Part shown: in pieces, positions 1-4,875 of the stretch
Layout of the letters: every line of letters begins with the position of its first letter
How positions within the stretch are numbered: position 1 is the first letter of the stretch
Assembly: GCA_005798965.1 (NCBI GenBank)
Contig: SYIB01000246.1
Span: 1 to 5,591, forward strand
Reading direction: 5' to 3'
DNA: 5,591 bases
DNA from: Planctomycetia bacterium
GTDB taxonomy: Bacteria; Planctomycetota; Phycisphaerae; Phycisphaerales; SM1A02
Made by a program: the position numbers and the translations under genes
The notes under the pieces: generated by a model
Database searches by the model: none
What the model was told of the DNA's origin: nothing
The model's input: the letters and a program-made list of their open reading frames with translations, nothing else

Positions 1-1
1 A

Positions 2-577
2 CCGCTCCGTGCCCCCGAGGCCGTGGTCGAACTGAGCTTCACCGACTCCAAGGGCCGCACCGTGCCGGTCGCCGTGCGGCGGCGATTGCCGATCGCCCGG
101 GTGCTCGTTGGCGGCTCGCCCATGCCGCTCGAGGAGTGGGAGTGGACTCCGTACGCCACTGACGACGCGCCACCAACCTTGACGGCCGAGCGTGTGGGCG
201 AGTCGCTTGTCTTGACAGTGCGAGTCCCAGACGACCGCTTGGCCGAGTCGTTCCCCGCGGCCACCAAGCGCCGCGACCGGGCCACGAATCCCCTCGTGGA
301 TGCCCTGGCCATCCGCCTGCACGGCCATGGTGAACCGGCGTCGTGGACCTGGGAGCCATCAACCGGCTCGGTGCTTGGCGCACCCACCGGCCCGACCTTC
401 GAACGCGTGCCCTCAACCGAGGGCTGGTCGGCGCGGTGCGTGATCTCCGCCGATCTCCTCAGGGGAGTCAGTGGCGTCAATGTGGGCGTGGCCGACAACG
501 ACGACACCTTCCACACCCAGTGGCGGTGGTTGTCGCCGAGCGATCTTCCGGCGACCCTTGGCGTGAACCAGCGCTGA
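2..577 (+). CDS. C-terminal part of a protein with a CBM9/DOMON-like beta domain (5' end outside window)
   Basis: The frame is open from the left edge and ends at TGA 575-577, giving 191 visible residues; the true start lies upstream. The GTG at 23 is in frame, but residues before it read on without a stop and no ribosome binding site precedes it, so I treat it as internal. Seen: a strand-rich, tryptophan-rich protein with no membrane segment in this part. Around residues 94-101 is NPLVDALAIRLHG. Near the C terminus is GVNVGVADNDDTFHTQWRWL. This order (acidic or hydrophobic strand, then an aromatic-rich strand with an Asn-Asp-Asp turn) resembles family 9 carbohydrate-binding modules and DOMON-like domains, which often end secreted enzymes or sugar-binding proteins. 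The fold call is an inference from pattern alone, and the function of the whole protein cannot be read here. The next gene has its own promoter overlapping this stop codon. Confidence 0.6.
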   Translation, partial: PLRAPEAVVELSFTDSKGRTVPVAVRRRLPIARVLVGGSPMPLEEWEWTPYATDDAPPTLTAERVGESLVLTVRVPDDRLAESFPAATKRRDRATNPLVDALAIRLHGHGEPASWTWEPSTGSVLGAPTGPTFERVPSTEGWSARCVISADLLRGVSGVNVGVADNDDTFHTQWRWLSPSDLPATLGVNQR

Positions 578-602
578 CTCCGCGTCGTCTTTCTGCTATC
601 GT
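574..602 (+). promoter_or_regulatory. Sigma70-type promoter for the small lipoprotein, extended -10
   Basis: CTGACT (574-579, 4 of 6 against TTGACA) is followed after a 17-base spacer by TATCGT (597-602), which is preceded by the extended -10 dinucleotide TG at 594-595. The predicted transcription start is near 609, leaving a leader of about 17 bases that carries the AAGGAG ribosome binding site. The -35 element overlaps the stop codon of the upstream gene, so the lipoprotein can be expressed on its own. This comes from consensus matching only. Confidence 0.5.
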
Positions 603-625
603 TTCCCCAACCAAGGAGTCCACCG

Positions 626-838
626 ATGAAGAAGACCCTCATCCTGTGCAGCATCCTCGGCGCATCCATGCTGACCGCGTGCGGCGGCGGCGGATCGTCG
701 AGCACCGCAATCCGCGAAGACCAGAAGCGCAAGCCGCCTGCGGCGCAGGTCCAGGCGCCTGACGATGCCTTCAACGCCAACCGCAAGCTCCAGTCGAGCA
801 GCGGCGCGGCGGGCGTCGAGCCCCCGAAGAAGAACTGA
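626..838 (+). CDS. Small secreted lipoprotein, 70 aa, unknown function
   Basis: The start is set by AAGGAG at 613-618, seven bases before the ATG, and the stop is TGA 836-838. Residues 1-18 form a classic lipoprotein signal: two lysines after Met1, a hydrophobic core ILCSILGASM, then the lipobox LTAC with the lipidated cysteine at residue 19. The mature protein would be only 52 residues: Gly and Ser after the cysteine, then a charged, proline- and glutamine-rich, apparently disordered stretch ending PPKKN. The residue after the cysteine is Gly rather than Asp, which in enterobacterial sorting rules would favour the outer membrane; whether that rule holds in planctomycetes is uncertain. No enzymatic domain is visible. 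It has its own promoter and is followed by hairpins, so it is probably monocistronic. Small lipoproteins of this kind are commonly lineage-specific. The lipoprotein call is firm; the function is unknown. Confidence 0.85.
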   Translation: MKKTLILCSILGASMLTACGGGGSSSTAIREDQKRKPPAAQVQAPDDAFNANRKLQSSSGAAGVEPPKKN

Positions 839-844
839 TCGATC

Positions 845-860
845 GCCCGATCAATCGGGC
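845..860 (+). repeat. Short perfect inverted repeat after the lipoprotein stop
   Basis: GCCCGAT (845-851) pairs with ATCGGGC (854-860) around a two-base centre, effectively a 6-bp stem with a four-base loop. It begins six bases after the lipoprotein stop. No T-tract follows, so it may be a weak terminator, an mRNA 3'-end stabilising hairpin, or an accessory to the stronger hairpin at 888-912. Confidence 0.4.
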
Positions 861-887
861 CTTCGAACGACAGTCCAACCAATGGCA

Positions 888-912
888 ACGCCCCGGCTTC
901 GCGCCGGGGCGT
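888..912 (+). terminator. Strong GC hairpin in the convergent intergenic region, probable bidirectional terminator
   Basis: ACGCCCCGGC (888-897) and GCCGGGGCGT (903-912) form a perfect 10-bp stem closed by the loop TTCGC. It lies between the 3' ends of the plus-strand lipoprotein and the minus-strand aminotransferase, where a shared terminator is expected. The T-tract is poor on both sides, so termination would rest on hairpin strength or on Rho. Strand is given as plus only because the repeat is symmetric. Confidence 0.65.
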
Positions 913-943
913 CGTCGTTCATGGGTGCTGCGGTTGGTTGGCC

Positions 944-957
944 GCCGTGCGCACGGC
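944..957. repeat. Perfect 14-base palindrome just past the aminotransferase stop
   Basis: GCCGTGCGCACGGC is fully self-complementary and starts about 11 bases downstream (minus direction) of the aminotransferase stop codon. As RNA it could form a 5-bp stem with loop GCGC. Likely part of the 3'-end structure of that transcript; a protein-binding palindrome is also possible. The rest of 913-968 shows nothing recognisable. Confidence 0.35.
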
Positions 958-968
958 AGCGCGCTCGA

Positions 969-2111
969 TCAGTTCCCCAGCATCAACTCGCGCAGGATCT
1001 GCAGGCCTTCGGCGAGTTGGGCATCGTTGACCGCATACGAAATGCGGAAGTGCGTGTCCCGCCCGCTGAAGACGCCACCGGGCACCACGAGCACGCGCCG
1101 CTCGAGCGCCTTCTCGCAGAACTGCGTGCCGGTCATGCCGAGCCGTTCCGGGACCGGCACGAAGGCGTAGAACGCGCCCTCGGGCTTGGGCAGGTCGACG
1201 ACGCCATCGAACGCCTTGAGCACCATGTCGCGGCGACGCTCATACGCCCGCAGCGCGCCCGAGAGGTCGCAGTCGTAGGCATGCGCAGCGGCCACCTGGA
1301 GCGGCGTGGGCGCACAAACATAGGTGTACTGCTGAAGTTTCGTCATCTGCTGGATGAGGTGGATCGGGCCAGCGGAGTAGCCCAGCCGCCAGCCGGTGCA
1401 GCCGTAGGTCTTACCGAAGCCTCGGATCACGAGCACGTCCTTCGAGAACCGCGCCGGGCTGGGAGCCTCGGGCATGCCGAAGACGAACTCGTCGTAGATC
1501 TCGTCGCTCACGATCTGCAGGTTTCGGCCCTTGCACAGGTCGACGATGTCACGCAGCTCGGCCTCGTTGAGCACGGTGCCGCACGGGTTGCTTGGGCTGC
1601 AGATGAGGACGGCCTTCGTCCGGGGCGTGAGGCACCGCTCGATGCGGTCGGCCGTCATGCGGAAGTCGGGGTAGGTATCGCAGTACACCGGCACGCTGTT
1701 GGTCATGTGGCACAGCTGCGGGTAGTGCAGGAAGAAGGGATCGGGCATCACGAACTCATCGCCCGGATCCAGAAGCGCCATGGCGACCAAGAGCAGCGCG
1801 CCGCTTGTTCCCGAGTTGATGAAGAGTCCCAGCGACCCATCGTTGTGCCAGCCGATGTCGCGGCCCATGTGCGCCCACGCCGCTTCGAGCAATTCAGGTA
1901 CGCCCACCGTGAGTGAGTAGCCGTTGCGATCGTTGCGGATCGCATCGATCGCGGCCTGCTTCATCGGCTCCGGCACCGGGAAGTCGGGCTGGCCGATGCT
2001 GAGGTTGATGGGGTTCTGCAGCTTGAGTCCCGACTCCAGGATGCGGCGGATGCCGCTGGGCTGCATGCCACGGGCACGATCAGAGATCAGGTGTTCGAGT
2101 GGGTGGCTCAT
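969..2111 (-). CDS. PLP-dependent class I/II aminotransferase
   Basis: A 380-residue protein, the usual length for fold-type I aminotransferases, which transfer amino groups between amino and keto acids in the cytoplasm. Motifs in order: SIGQPDF (38-44) near the N terminus; NSGTSGAL (99-106) for cofactor phosphate; Tyr130, stacking on the ring; SPSNPCG with Asn175; SDEIY with Asp203 (pyridine nitrogen) and Tyr206; GFGKTYGCTGWRLGY with Lys234 as the Schiff-base lysine and Arg242 for phosphate; and Arg356 in HFRISYAV as the likely substrate-carboxylate arginine. All catalytic positions are present. The residue before the lysine is Gly, where Ser is usual. I chose ATG 2111 because GGAG lies five bases upstream; the longer GTG start at 2132 falls inside a terminator-like hairpin. 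Substrate cannot be named: aspartate, alanine and other class I activities share these motifs. No neighbour belongs to an obvious amino-acid pathway. Confidence 0.93.
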   Translation of the reverse strand: MSHPLEHLISDRARGMQPSGIRRILESGLKLQNPINLSIGQPDFPVPEPMKQAAIDAIRNDRNGYSLTVGVPELLEAAWAHMGRDIGWHNDGSLGLFINSGTSGALLLVAMALLDPGDEFVMPDPFFLHYPQLCHMTNSVPVYCDTYPDFRMTADRIERCLTPRTKAVLICSPSNPCGTVLNEAELRDIVDLCKGRNLQIVSDEIYDEFVFGMPEAPSPARFSKDVLVIRGFGKTYGCTGWRLGYSAGPIHLIQQMTKLQQYTYVCAPTPLQVAAAHAYDCDLSGALRAYERRRDMVLKAFDGVVDLPKPEGAFYAFVPVPERLGMTGTQFCEKALERRVLVVPGGVFSGRDTHFRISYAVNDAQLAEGLQILRELMLGN

Positions 2112-2115
2112 GGGG

Positions 2116-2120
2116 TCTCC
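2116..2120 (-). promoter_or_regulatory. Ribosome binding site that fixes the aminotransferase start
   Basis: On the minus strand GGAGA precedes ATG 2111 (GGAG at 2117-2120, five-base gap). It decides for this start over the in-frame GTG at 2132, which has no such site and overlaps a stem-loop. Confidence 0.65.
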
Positions 2121-2131
2121 GAAACGAAGCA

Positions 2132-2151
2132 CCCCCGGTGGATGCCGGGGG
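2132..2151 (-). terminator. Stem-loop between the small basic protein gene and the aminotransferase gene
   Basis: CCCCCGG and CCGGGGG form a perfect 7-bp stem with a six-base loop, about 30 bases past the stop of the small basic protein gene. In the minus direction it is followed by TGCTTCGTTTC, modestly T-rich, so an intrinsic terminator or attenuating read-through point fits. A TAAACT hexamer (2159-2164, minus) just upstream could be a weak -10 element starting a transcript near 2152. In that case the hairpin would sit in the leader of the aminotransferase mRNA instead. Confidence 0.6.
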
Positions 2152-2181
2152 CGCGAGGAGTTTAGCGATGGGAGCCGGGGC

Positions 2182-2445
2182 TCACTTCTTCTTGGCGGCC
2201 GGAGCTGCGGCCTTGGCGCCGCCCTTGGCCTTCGGATCGGCGGCTGCTGCTTCGCCTTCCTTGGCCTTCTTCTTGCCTGCGGCGGCCTTGATGCTGCGCA
2301 CCTTGACCAGGCCGAGCGCGCTGTTCTTCTCCATGCTGAAGCGCTCCTCGGCGCTGAGCTTGGCGATGCGCTCGGTGCGCGTGAGCACGTTGCGGTGCTG
2401 CGCGAGGGCGCCGGACTTTGTCTTGAGGCTCGGGTGGATGCTCAT
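2182..2445 (-). CDS. PVC-type small basic protein (TIGR04137-like), 87 aa
   Basis: The first 50 residues carry the conserved core: SLKTKSG at 6-12, HRNVLTRTERIAKL at 17-30, a charged helix with RFSMEK at 35-40, then ALGLVKVRSIK at 43-53. From memory this agrees with the small basic protein family found in Planctomycetes, Verrucomicrobia and Chlamydiae, regarded as a signature of that superphylum and thought to bind nucleic acid or associate with ribosomes. The last 35 residues are a low-complexity Ala/Lys/Gly tail ending AAKKK; such tails vary between members. There is no signal peptide or membrane segment, so it is cytoplasmic. AAGGA lies eight bases before the ATG. The gene starts 33 bases after the stop of the membrane protein gene and is followed by a stem-loop. 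A possible private promoter overlaps the end of the preceding gene. Family call strong; biochemical role unproven. Confidence 0.85.
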   Translation of the reverse strand: MSIHPSLKTKSGALAQHRNVLTRTERIAKLSAEERFSMEKNSALGLVKVRSIKAAAGKKKAKEGEAAAADPKAKGGAKAAAPAAKKK

Positions 2446-2478
2446 GGTCGTGTTCCTTCAGTCGTTCGTGCGCGGGAC

Positions 2479-3117
2479 TCAGCCCTTGTACTTCTCGTAG
2501 TAGCAGTCGCTCAAGTCCGGGTTGCCCGCCTTGGCTGCCTTCCACAGGCGACCGGCGGCCTTGACCTCGTCCTTCAGCGCCTCCGAGGCTTGGTCCGACC
2601 CGGTCGTTGACGCGGGCAGGACGATCACTTTGGAGAGTCCGGCATTATTGCCGGAAACCTGCCACGCATCAAGCCCCTTGCTGCGCAGGAACCCCGCGAG
2701 CTCCCCCGCCGGCGCCGCGGCACCCGTCATGACCACCAGATAATTGAGTCCGGCCTTGCGCGGCTCCCCCCCAGCGTTTGCCGGGAGCGCAGGCTTCCCT
2801 TGGGATAACGCGGGCGCGGACGCAGGCGCGCCCTTCGCAGCCGACGGCGATGACGGGGTCGTGTTGCTTGGTGCCGCCGGCGGCAGCGCGTTCGATCCCG
2901 CATCGTTCGATGCACCGTCGCGCAGGATCACGATGCCCACGACCACAACGGCCACGGCAACAAGCACTCCGATGATGATCCAACCCTTCCATGGACGACG
3001 ATGCTCGATCGCGCCGCTGCCCAGCGAGAAGCCCGCTCCGGATGGGCGCGATGGCGTGGAATCGCCTACGCCTCTGCGCATGAGTTCATACAGGGTCGCT
3101 TTGCCACGGCGCTGCAT
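2479..3117 (-). CDS. Single-pass membrane protein with a Pro/Ala-rich linker and a C-terminal SPOR-like domain
   Basis: A 212-residue protein. Residues 1-44 are basic and lie on the cytoplasmic side (RRG, HRRPWK before the membrane). Residues 45-66 are one very hydrophobic helix of Ile, Val, Ala and Gly. Residues 67-121 are a low-complexity Ala/Pro/Ser linker. The C-terminal domain, 122-212, begins AGLNYLVVMTG and continues as a short alpha/beta unit, ending GRLWKAAKAGNPDLSDCYYEKYKG-like (189-212). An opening strand of the GLNYLVV type followed by a helix and second strand recalls SPOR-like or related periplasmic domains in planctomycete proteins, but I cannot confirm it; one cysteine (205) is present. 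The topology implies N-in, C-out. The start at ATG 3117 has no Shine-Dalgarno sequence; instead TACGAT sits exactly six bases upstream, suggesting a leaderless transcript. It follows acpS after 17 bases. The topology is secure; the function is unknown. Confidence 0.8.
   Translation of the reverse strand: MQRRGKATLYELMRRGVGDSTPSRPSGAGFSLGSGAIEHRRPWKGWIIIGVLVAVAVVVVGIVILRDGASNDAGSNALPPAAPSNTTPSSPSAAKGAPASAPALSQGKPALPANAGGEPRKAGLNYLVVMTGAAAPAGELAGFLRSKGLDAWQVSGNNAGLSKVIVLPASTTGSDQASEALKDEVKAAGRLWKAAKAGNPDLSDCYYEKYKG
2485..2514 (-). promoter_or_regulatory. Candidate promoter for the small basic protein gene
   Basis: On the minus strand TTGAGC (2509-2514) and TACAAG (2485-2490) each match 4 of 6 consensus bases with an 18-base spacer. 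The predicted start is near 2478, giving a leader of about 33 bases that contains the AAGGA site. It lies within the last codons of the preceding gene, so the bases are also constrained by coding. Weak, from consensus matching only. Confidence 0.3.
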
Positions 3118-3123
3118 GGTGGG

Positions 3124-3129
3124 ATCGTA
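3124..3129 (-). promoter_or_regulatory. Leaderless-type -10 element (TACGAT) for the membrane protein gene
   Basis: On the minus strand TACGAT (4 of 6 against TATAAT) is followed by six bases, CCCACC, then the ATG at 3117, so transcription would begin at the A of the start codon. It lies in the 17-base gap after acpS. No Shine-Dalgarno sequence is present and no good -35 is seen 17 bases upstream. Confidence 0.45.
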
Positions 3130-3134
3130 GCGAT

Positions 3135-3533
3135 TCAGGCTGGCCTGACGAGCCCCATCGCCGTGACCTGCGCCATGGCCAGGCCCCCGGCGTGGGTGAG
3201 CGAAAGGTGCAGTCGAACCACGCCCTGCTCAGACGCCGTGTGTGCGACTACCCCCGTCAGGCGGACCCCCGGCGCACCCAGGAGGTCGTGGCTGACCTCG
3301 ATCTCCGTCCAGCTCATGCCATCCCGCATGCCGGTACCGATCGCCTTGAGCACGGCCTCCTTGGCCGCGTACCGGGCAGCAAGCCGCTCGATGCGGTTGC
3401 GTGAGCGCGCACAGTAGGCCTGCTCCGCTGCGGTGTAGACCCGGTCCAGAAAGGCCTGCTCGTGATCGCCAAGCATGCGTTCGATGCGCGCGCAATCCAC
3501 CAGATCGATGCCGATTCCAATCACCTCATGCAT
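3135..3533 (-). CDS. acpS: Holo-[acyl-carrier-protein] synthase
   Basis: AcpS moves the 4'-phosphopantetheine arm of coenzyme A to the serine of apo-acyl carrier protein, activating it for fatty-acid synthesis in the cytoplasm. At 132 residues the protein has the family's normal length. It opens with GIGIDLVD (6-13), including the metal-binding Asp10, followed by RIERM. The central signature is RYAAKEAVLKAIG (54-66), with Glu59 as the second metal ligand and Lys58/Lys63 near the CoA phosphates. The C-terminal strand LHLSLTH (108-114) is the usual S-x-[ST]-H element. Nothing essential is missing. The ATG at 3533 overlaps the last codons of the upstream TIM-barrel gene by eight bases (ATGCATGA), so translation is probably coupled. 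A GAGG on the minus strand lies about ten bases before the start. Small trimeric AcpS, rather than a Sfp-type enzyme, is indicated by length and motifs. Confidence 0.95.
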   Translation of the reverse strand: MHEVIGIGIDLVDCARIERMLGDHEQAFLDRVYTAAEQAYCARSRNRIERLAARYAAKEAVLKAIGTGMRDGMSWTEIEVSHDLLGAPGVRLTGVVAHTASEQGVVRLHLSLTHAGGLAMAQVTAMGLVRPA

Positions 3534-4305
3534 GGGAGGCCCCTCGAGCGGCCATGGGTCGATCCAGCCAGCGATCGAGCGTAGCGCTCATGCCGGCGGG
3601 AGCGTCGGCCCAACCCCGCGCATCAATCACCGGATGCGCCCGGAACCCGATCGTGGCCAGCGTCGCGGCCAACGCCAGTGCATCGAGCCGCGCATCACCG
3701 GGTTGAAGCACCGGCCCGCGGTGACCGCTGCGCAAGAGATCAACCAATCGGAGTCCGGCCAGGCGTGACCCGGCCCGTGCACACGCGGCGTCGACTGACT
3801 CGCCCGCGGCCAGCAGCACCGGAGGATCGATGGCAATCGCGGCGGGGCCATCGGTGTCGTGCCCGCCACTGAGCACCGCCAGCGTCACGCCGCGGCGCTG
3901 CGCCTCGGCAATCACCGCGGTGCGCACGGCGAGTGCCGTCGCGTGGCCATCAGCTGCGGGCAGCCATGTCGTGACGGTGAGACGACCGAGCAGCTCCGCC
4001 CATTCAATCGCGGAAAGAAGCGCTTGCGCCGCGACGTCAGCACGCGCAGGATCAGCCAAGTGTTCAGGCGGAAGGATGCAGTCGATCCCTGTTGCTGCCG
4101 CGTTCGAGGCACGCACCGCATCACCGATCCCACGGCGCTCACTCCGGTCCATCGTGCGCACGCGGGTCTGCGGCATCGTGGCCGAGAGCTGCACGGCATG
4201 CGCACCAGCAGTCGAGCACCATGCCAGAGCATCGGCAAAGGAGAGGCCAAGATGCTCGATGGCCACGCTCGGTTCCGGGATCGCACTGGTGAGCTGGGTC
4301 AGCAC
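3526..4305 (-). CDS. Divergent TIM-barrel protein, sugar-phosphate isomerase/epimerase-like
   Basis: A 259-residue protein from GTG 4305. The frame is open to 4848, but that extension is antisense to the divergent membrane gene and reads as Arg/His/Cys-rich nonsense. GTG 4305 is where sensible sequence begins, and it has TACGCT exactly six bases upstream. The protein shows the repeating strand-helix pattern of xylose-isomerase-like barrels: SFADALAWCSTAGAHAVQL (22-40), GIDCILPPEHLADPARAD (73-90), a helix then GRLTVTTWLP (107-116), GVTLAVLSGG (139-148), LRLVDLL (185-191), and QPGDARLDALALAATLATIGF (201-221), the counterpart of the usual GeGxiD-helix-GF ending. I cannot place the full set of Glu/Asp/His metal ligands of active members, so it may be a different enzyme or a non-catalytic barrel. 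It overlaps acpS by eight bases and probably shares its mRNA. Substrate unknown. Confidence 0.75.
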   Translation of the reverse strand: MLTQLTSAIPEPSVAIEHLGLSFADALAWCSTAGAHAVQLSATMPQTRVRTMDRSERRGIGDAVRASNAAATGIDCILPPEHLADPARADVAAQALLSAIEWAELLGRLTVTTWLPAADGHATALAVRTAVIAEAQRRGVTLAVLSGGHDTDGPAAIAIDPPVLLAAGESVDAACARAGSRLAGLRLVDLLRSGHRGPVLQPGDARLDALALAATLATIGFRAHPVIDARGWADAPAGMSATLDRWLDRPMAARGASHA

Positions 4306-4311
4306 ACCGCA

Positions 4312-4317
4312 AGCGTA
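4312..4317 (-). promoter_or_regulatory. Leaderless-type -10 element (TACGCT) for the TIM-barrel/acpS unit
   Basis: On the minus strand TACGCT is followed by TGCGGT (six bases) and then GTG 4305, placing transcription start on the first base of the start codon. TTCATG (4335-4340, minus) lies 17 bases upstream as a weak -35 (3 of 6) and overlaps the start codon of the opposite gene. No Shine-Dalgarno sequence is present. Confidence 0.45.
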
Positions 4318-4323
4318 GCGGCG

Positions 4324-4329
4324 TACCCT
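4324..4329 (+). promoter_or_regulatory. Leaderless-type -10 element (TACCCT) for the membrane protein/nth unit
   Basis: TACCCT is followed by TCGTGC (six bases) and ATG 4336. AGCACA at 4301-4306, 17 bases upstream, shares its last three bases with the -35 consensus. The element faces away from the minus-strand -10 at 4312-4317, with only six bases between them. No Shine-Dalgarno sequence precedes the ATG. Confidence 0.45.
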
Positions 4330-4335
4330 TCGTGC

Positions 4336-4875
4336 ATGAACCGAACGGTGCTGGCAGCAAGTGTGACCTGGTGCATCTGGTGCATGGCGTGCGCAGCACC
4401 AACCTTGGTGGCGATCACAGCCTTCATGGTGCTCAAGCGCATGGGGGCGGCCGATCCCGCTGCCGGTGCTTGGTTCGCGGGCGATGCCGCGGCCTCGGGC
4501 AGTTTCGTGGCGGGTCAGGTTGCCGGCACGGCCTTCGCGATCATGGCATGGGTCAAGCTCGCGATGGCACCGGTCGCGCTGGTGCTGCTGGCCAAGTCCA
4601 TGCTTCACCGACCGACCTGGACAGTCGCGCTGCTCCTTGCTGCAGGCGTGATGACGGCCGCCAGCCACGTGCTCGATACGCGCACTGTCGCGGTTGGCAC
4701 GGCATGGCACGCAGCCGTCCACGCTGGCAACCGCGAAGGAGCGCTCGCGCTCAAGACCACGATGGATGCCCTGCACCCCTGGGCCGAGCGCTTCAACGGC
4801 GCAGCGAGCCTGACCGCGATCGCCGCGGGTGCCGTGGCGCTGGCGCATGCCGCACCGCGGCGGGCGGGATCATGA
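4336..4875 (+). CDS. Four-helix integral membrane protein, possibly DUF4149/TMEM205-like
   Basis: A 179-residue protein from ATG 4336. In-frame codons further upstream belong to the antisense of the TIM-barrel gene and are rejected; the TAnnnT element six bases before this ATG supports the start. Four hydrophobic segments are visible: about 8-33, 60-88, 95-112 and 155-172. A loop of Gly, Ala and Asp (37-58) follows the first, and a polar, histidine-bearing stretch (HAAVHAGNREGALALKTT, 125-142) precedes ALHPWAERFNG (146-155). First-helix shape, size and the Leu-His...Asn-Gly motif before the last helix recall DUF4149/TMEM205-type proteins, whose function is not established; this is a loose resemblance. 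Its TGA overlaps the ATG of nth (ATGA, 4872-4875), so the two are translationally coupled and probably one operon. A functional link to DNA repair is not implied by the protein itself. Confidence 0.8.
   Translation: MNRTVLAASVTWCIWCMACAAPTLVAITAFMVLKRMGAADPAAGAWFAGDAAASGSFVAGQVAGTAFAIMAWVKLAMAPVALVLLAKSMLHRPTWTVALLLAAGVMTAASHVLDTRTVAVGTAWHAAVHAGNREGALALKTTMDALHPWAERFNGAASLTAIAAGAVALAHAAPRRAGS

Noticed and set aside
39..416. A 125-codon minus-strand open frame opposite the first gene
   Set aside because: Arg/Pro-rich shadow product; the plus frame has the expected strand pattern and codon use.
765..1916. A 383-codon plus-strand open frame opposite the aminotransferase
   Set aside because: It is the antisense of a fully motif-supported aminotransferase, has an Arg/Ala/His-rich product with no domain, and has no ribosome binding site; long antisense frames are common in GC-rich genes.
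2112..2132. Longer aminotransferase start at GTG 2132
   Set aside because: It overlaps the terminator-like stem-loop and lacks a ribosome binding site, while ATG 2111 has GGAG at a good distance.
1924..2610. A 228-codon plus-strand open frame across the aminotransferase start, small basic protein and membrane protein gene ends
   Set aside because: It spans three minus-strand genes and an intergenic hairpin, with a Leu/Arg/Gly-rich product and no start signal.
3859..4335. Upstream extension of the plus-strand membrane protein frame
   Set aside because: It is antisense to the TIM-barrel gene, gives an Arg/His-rich product, and the first hydrophobic helix follows ATG 4336 directly.
4306..4848. 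Upstream extension of the TIM-barrel frame by 181 codons
   Set aside because: The extension lies opposite the membrane protein gene and gives a low-complexity Arg/His/Cys product; recognisable sequence begins at GTG 4305.
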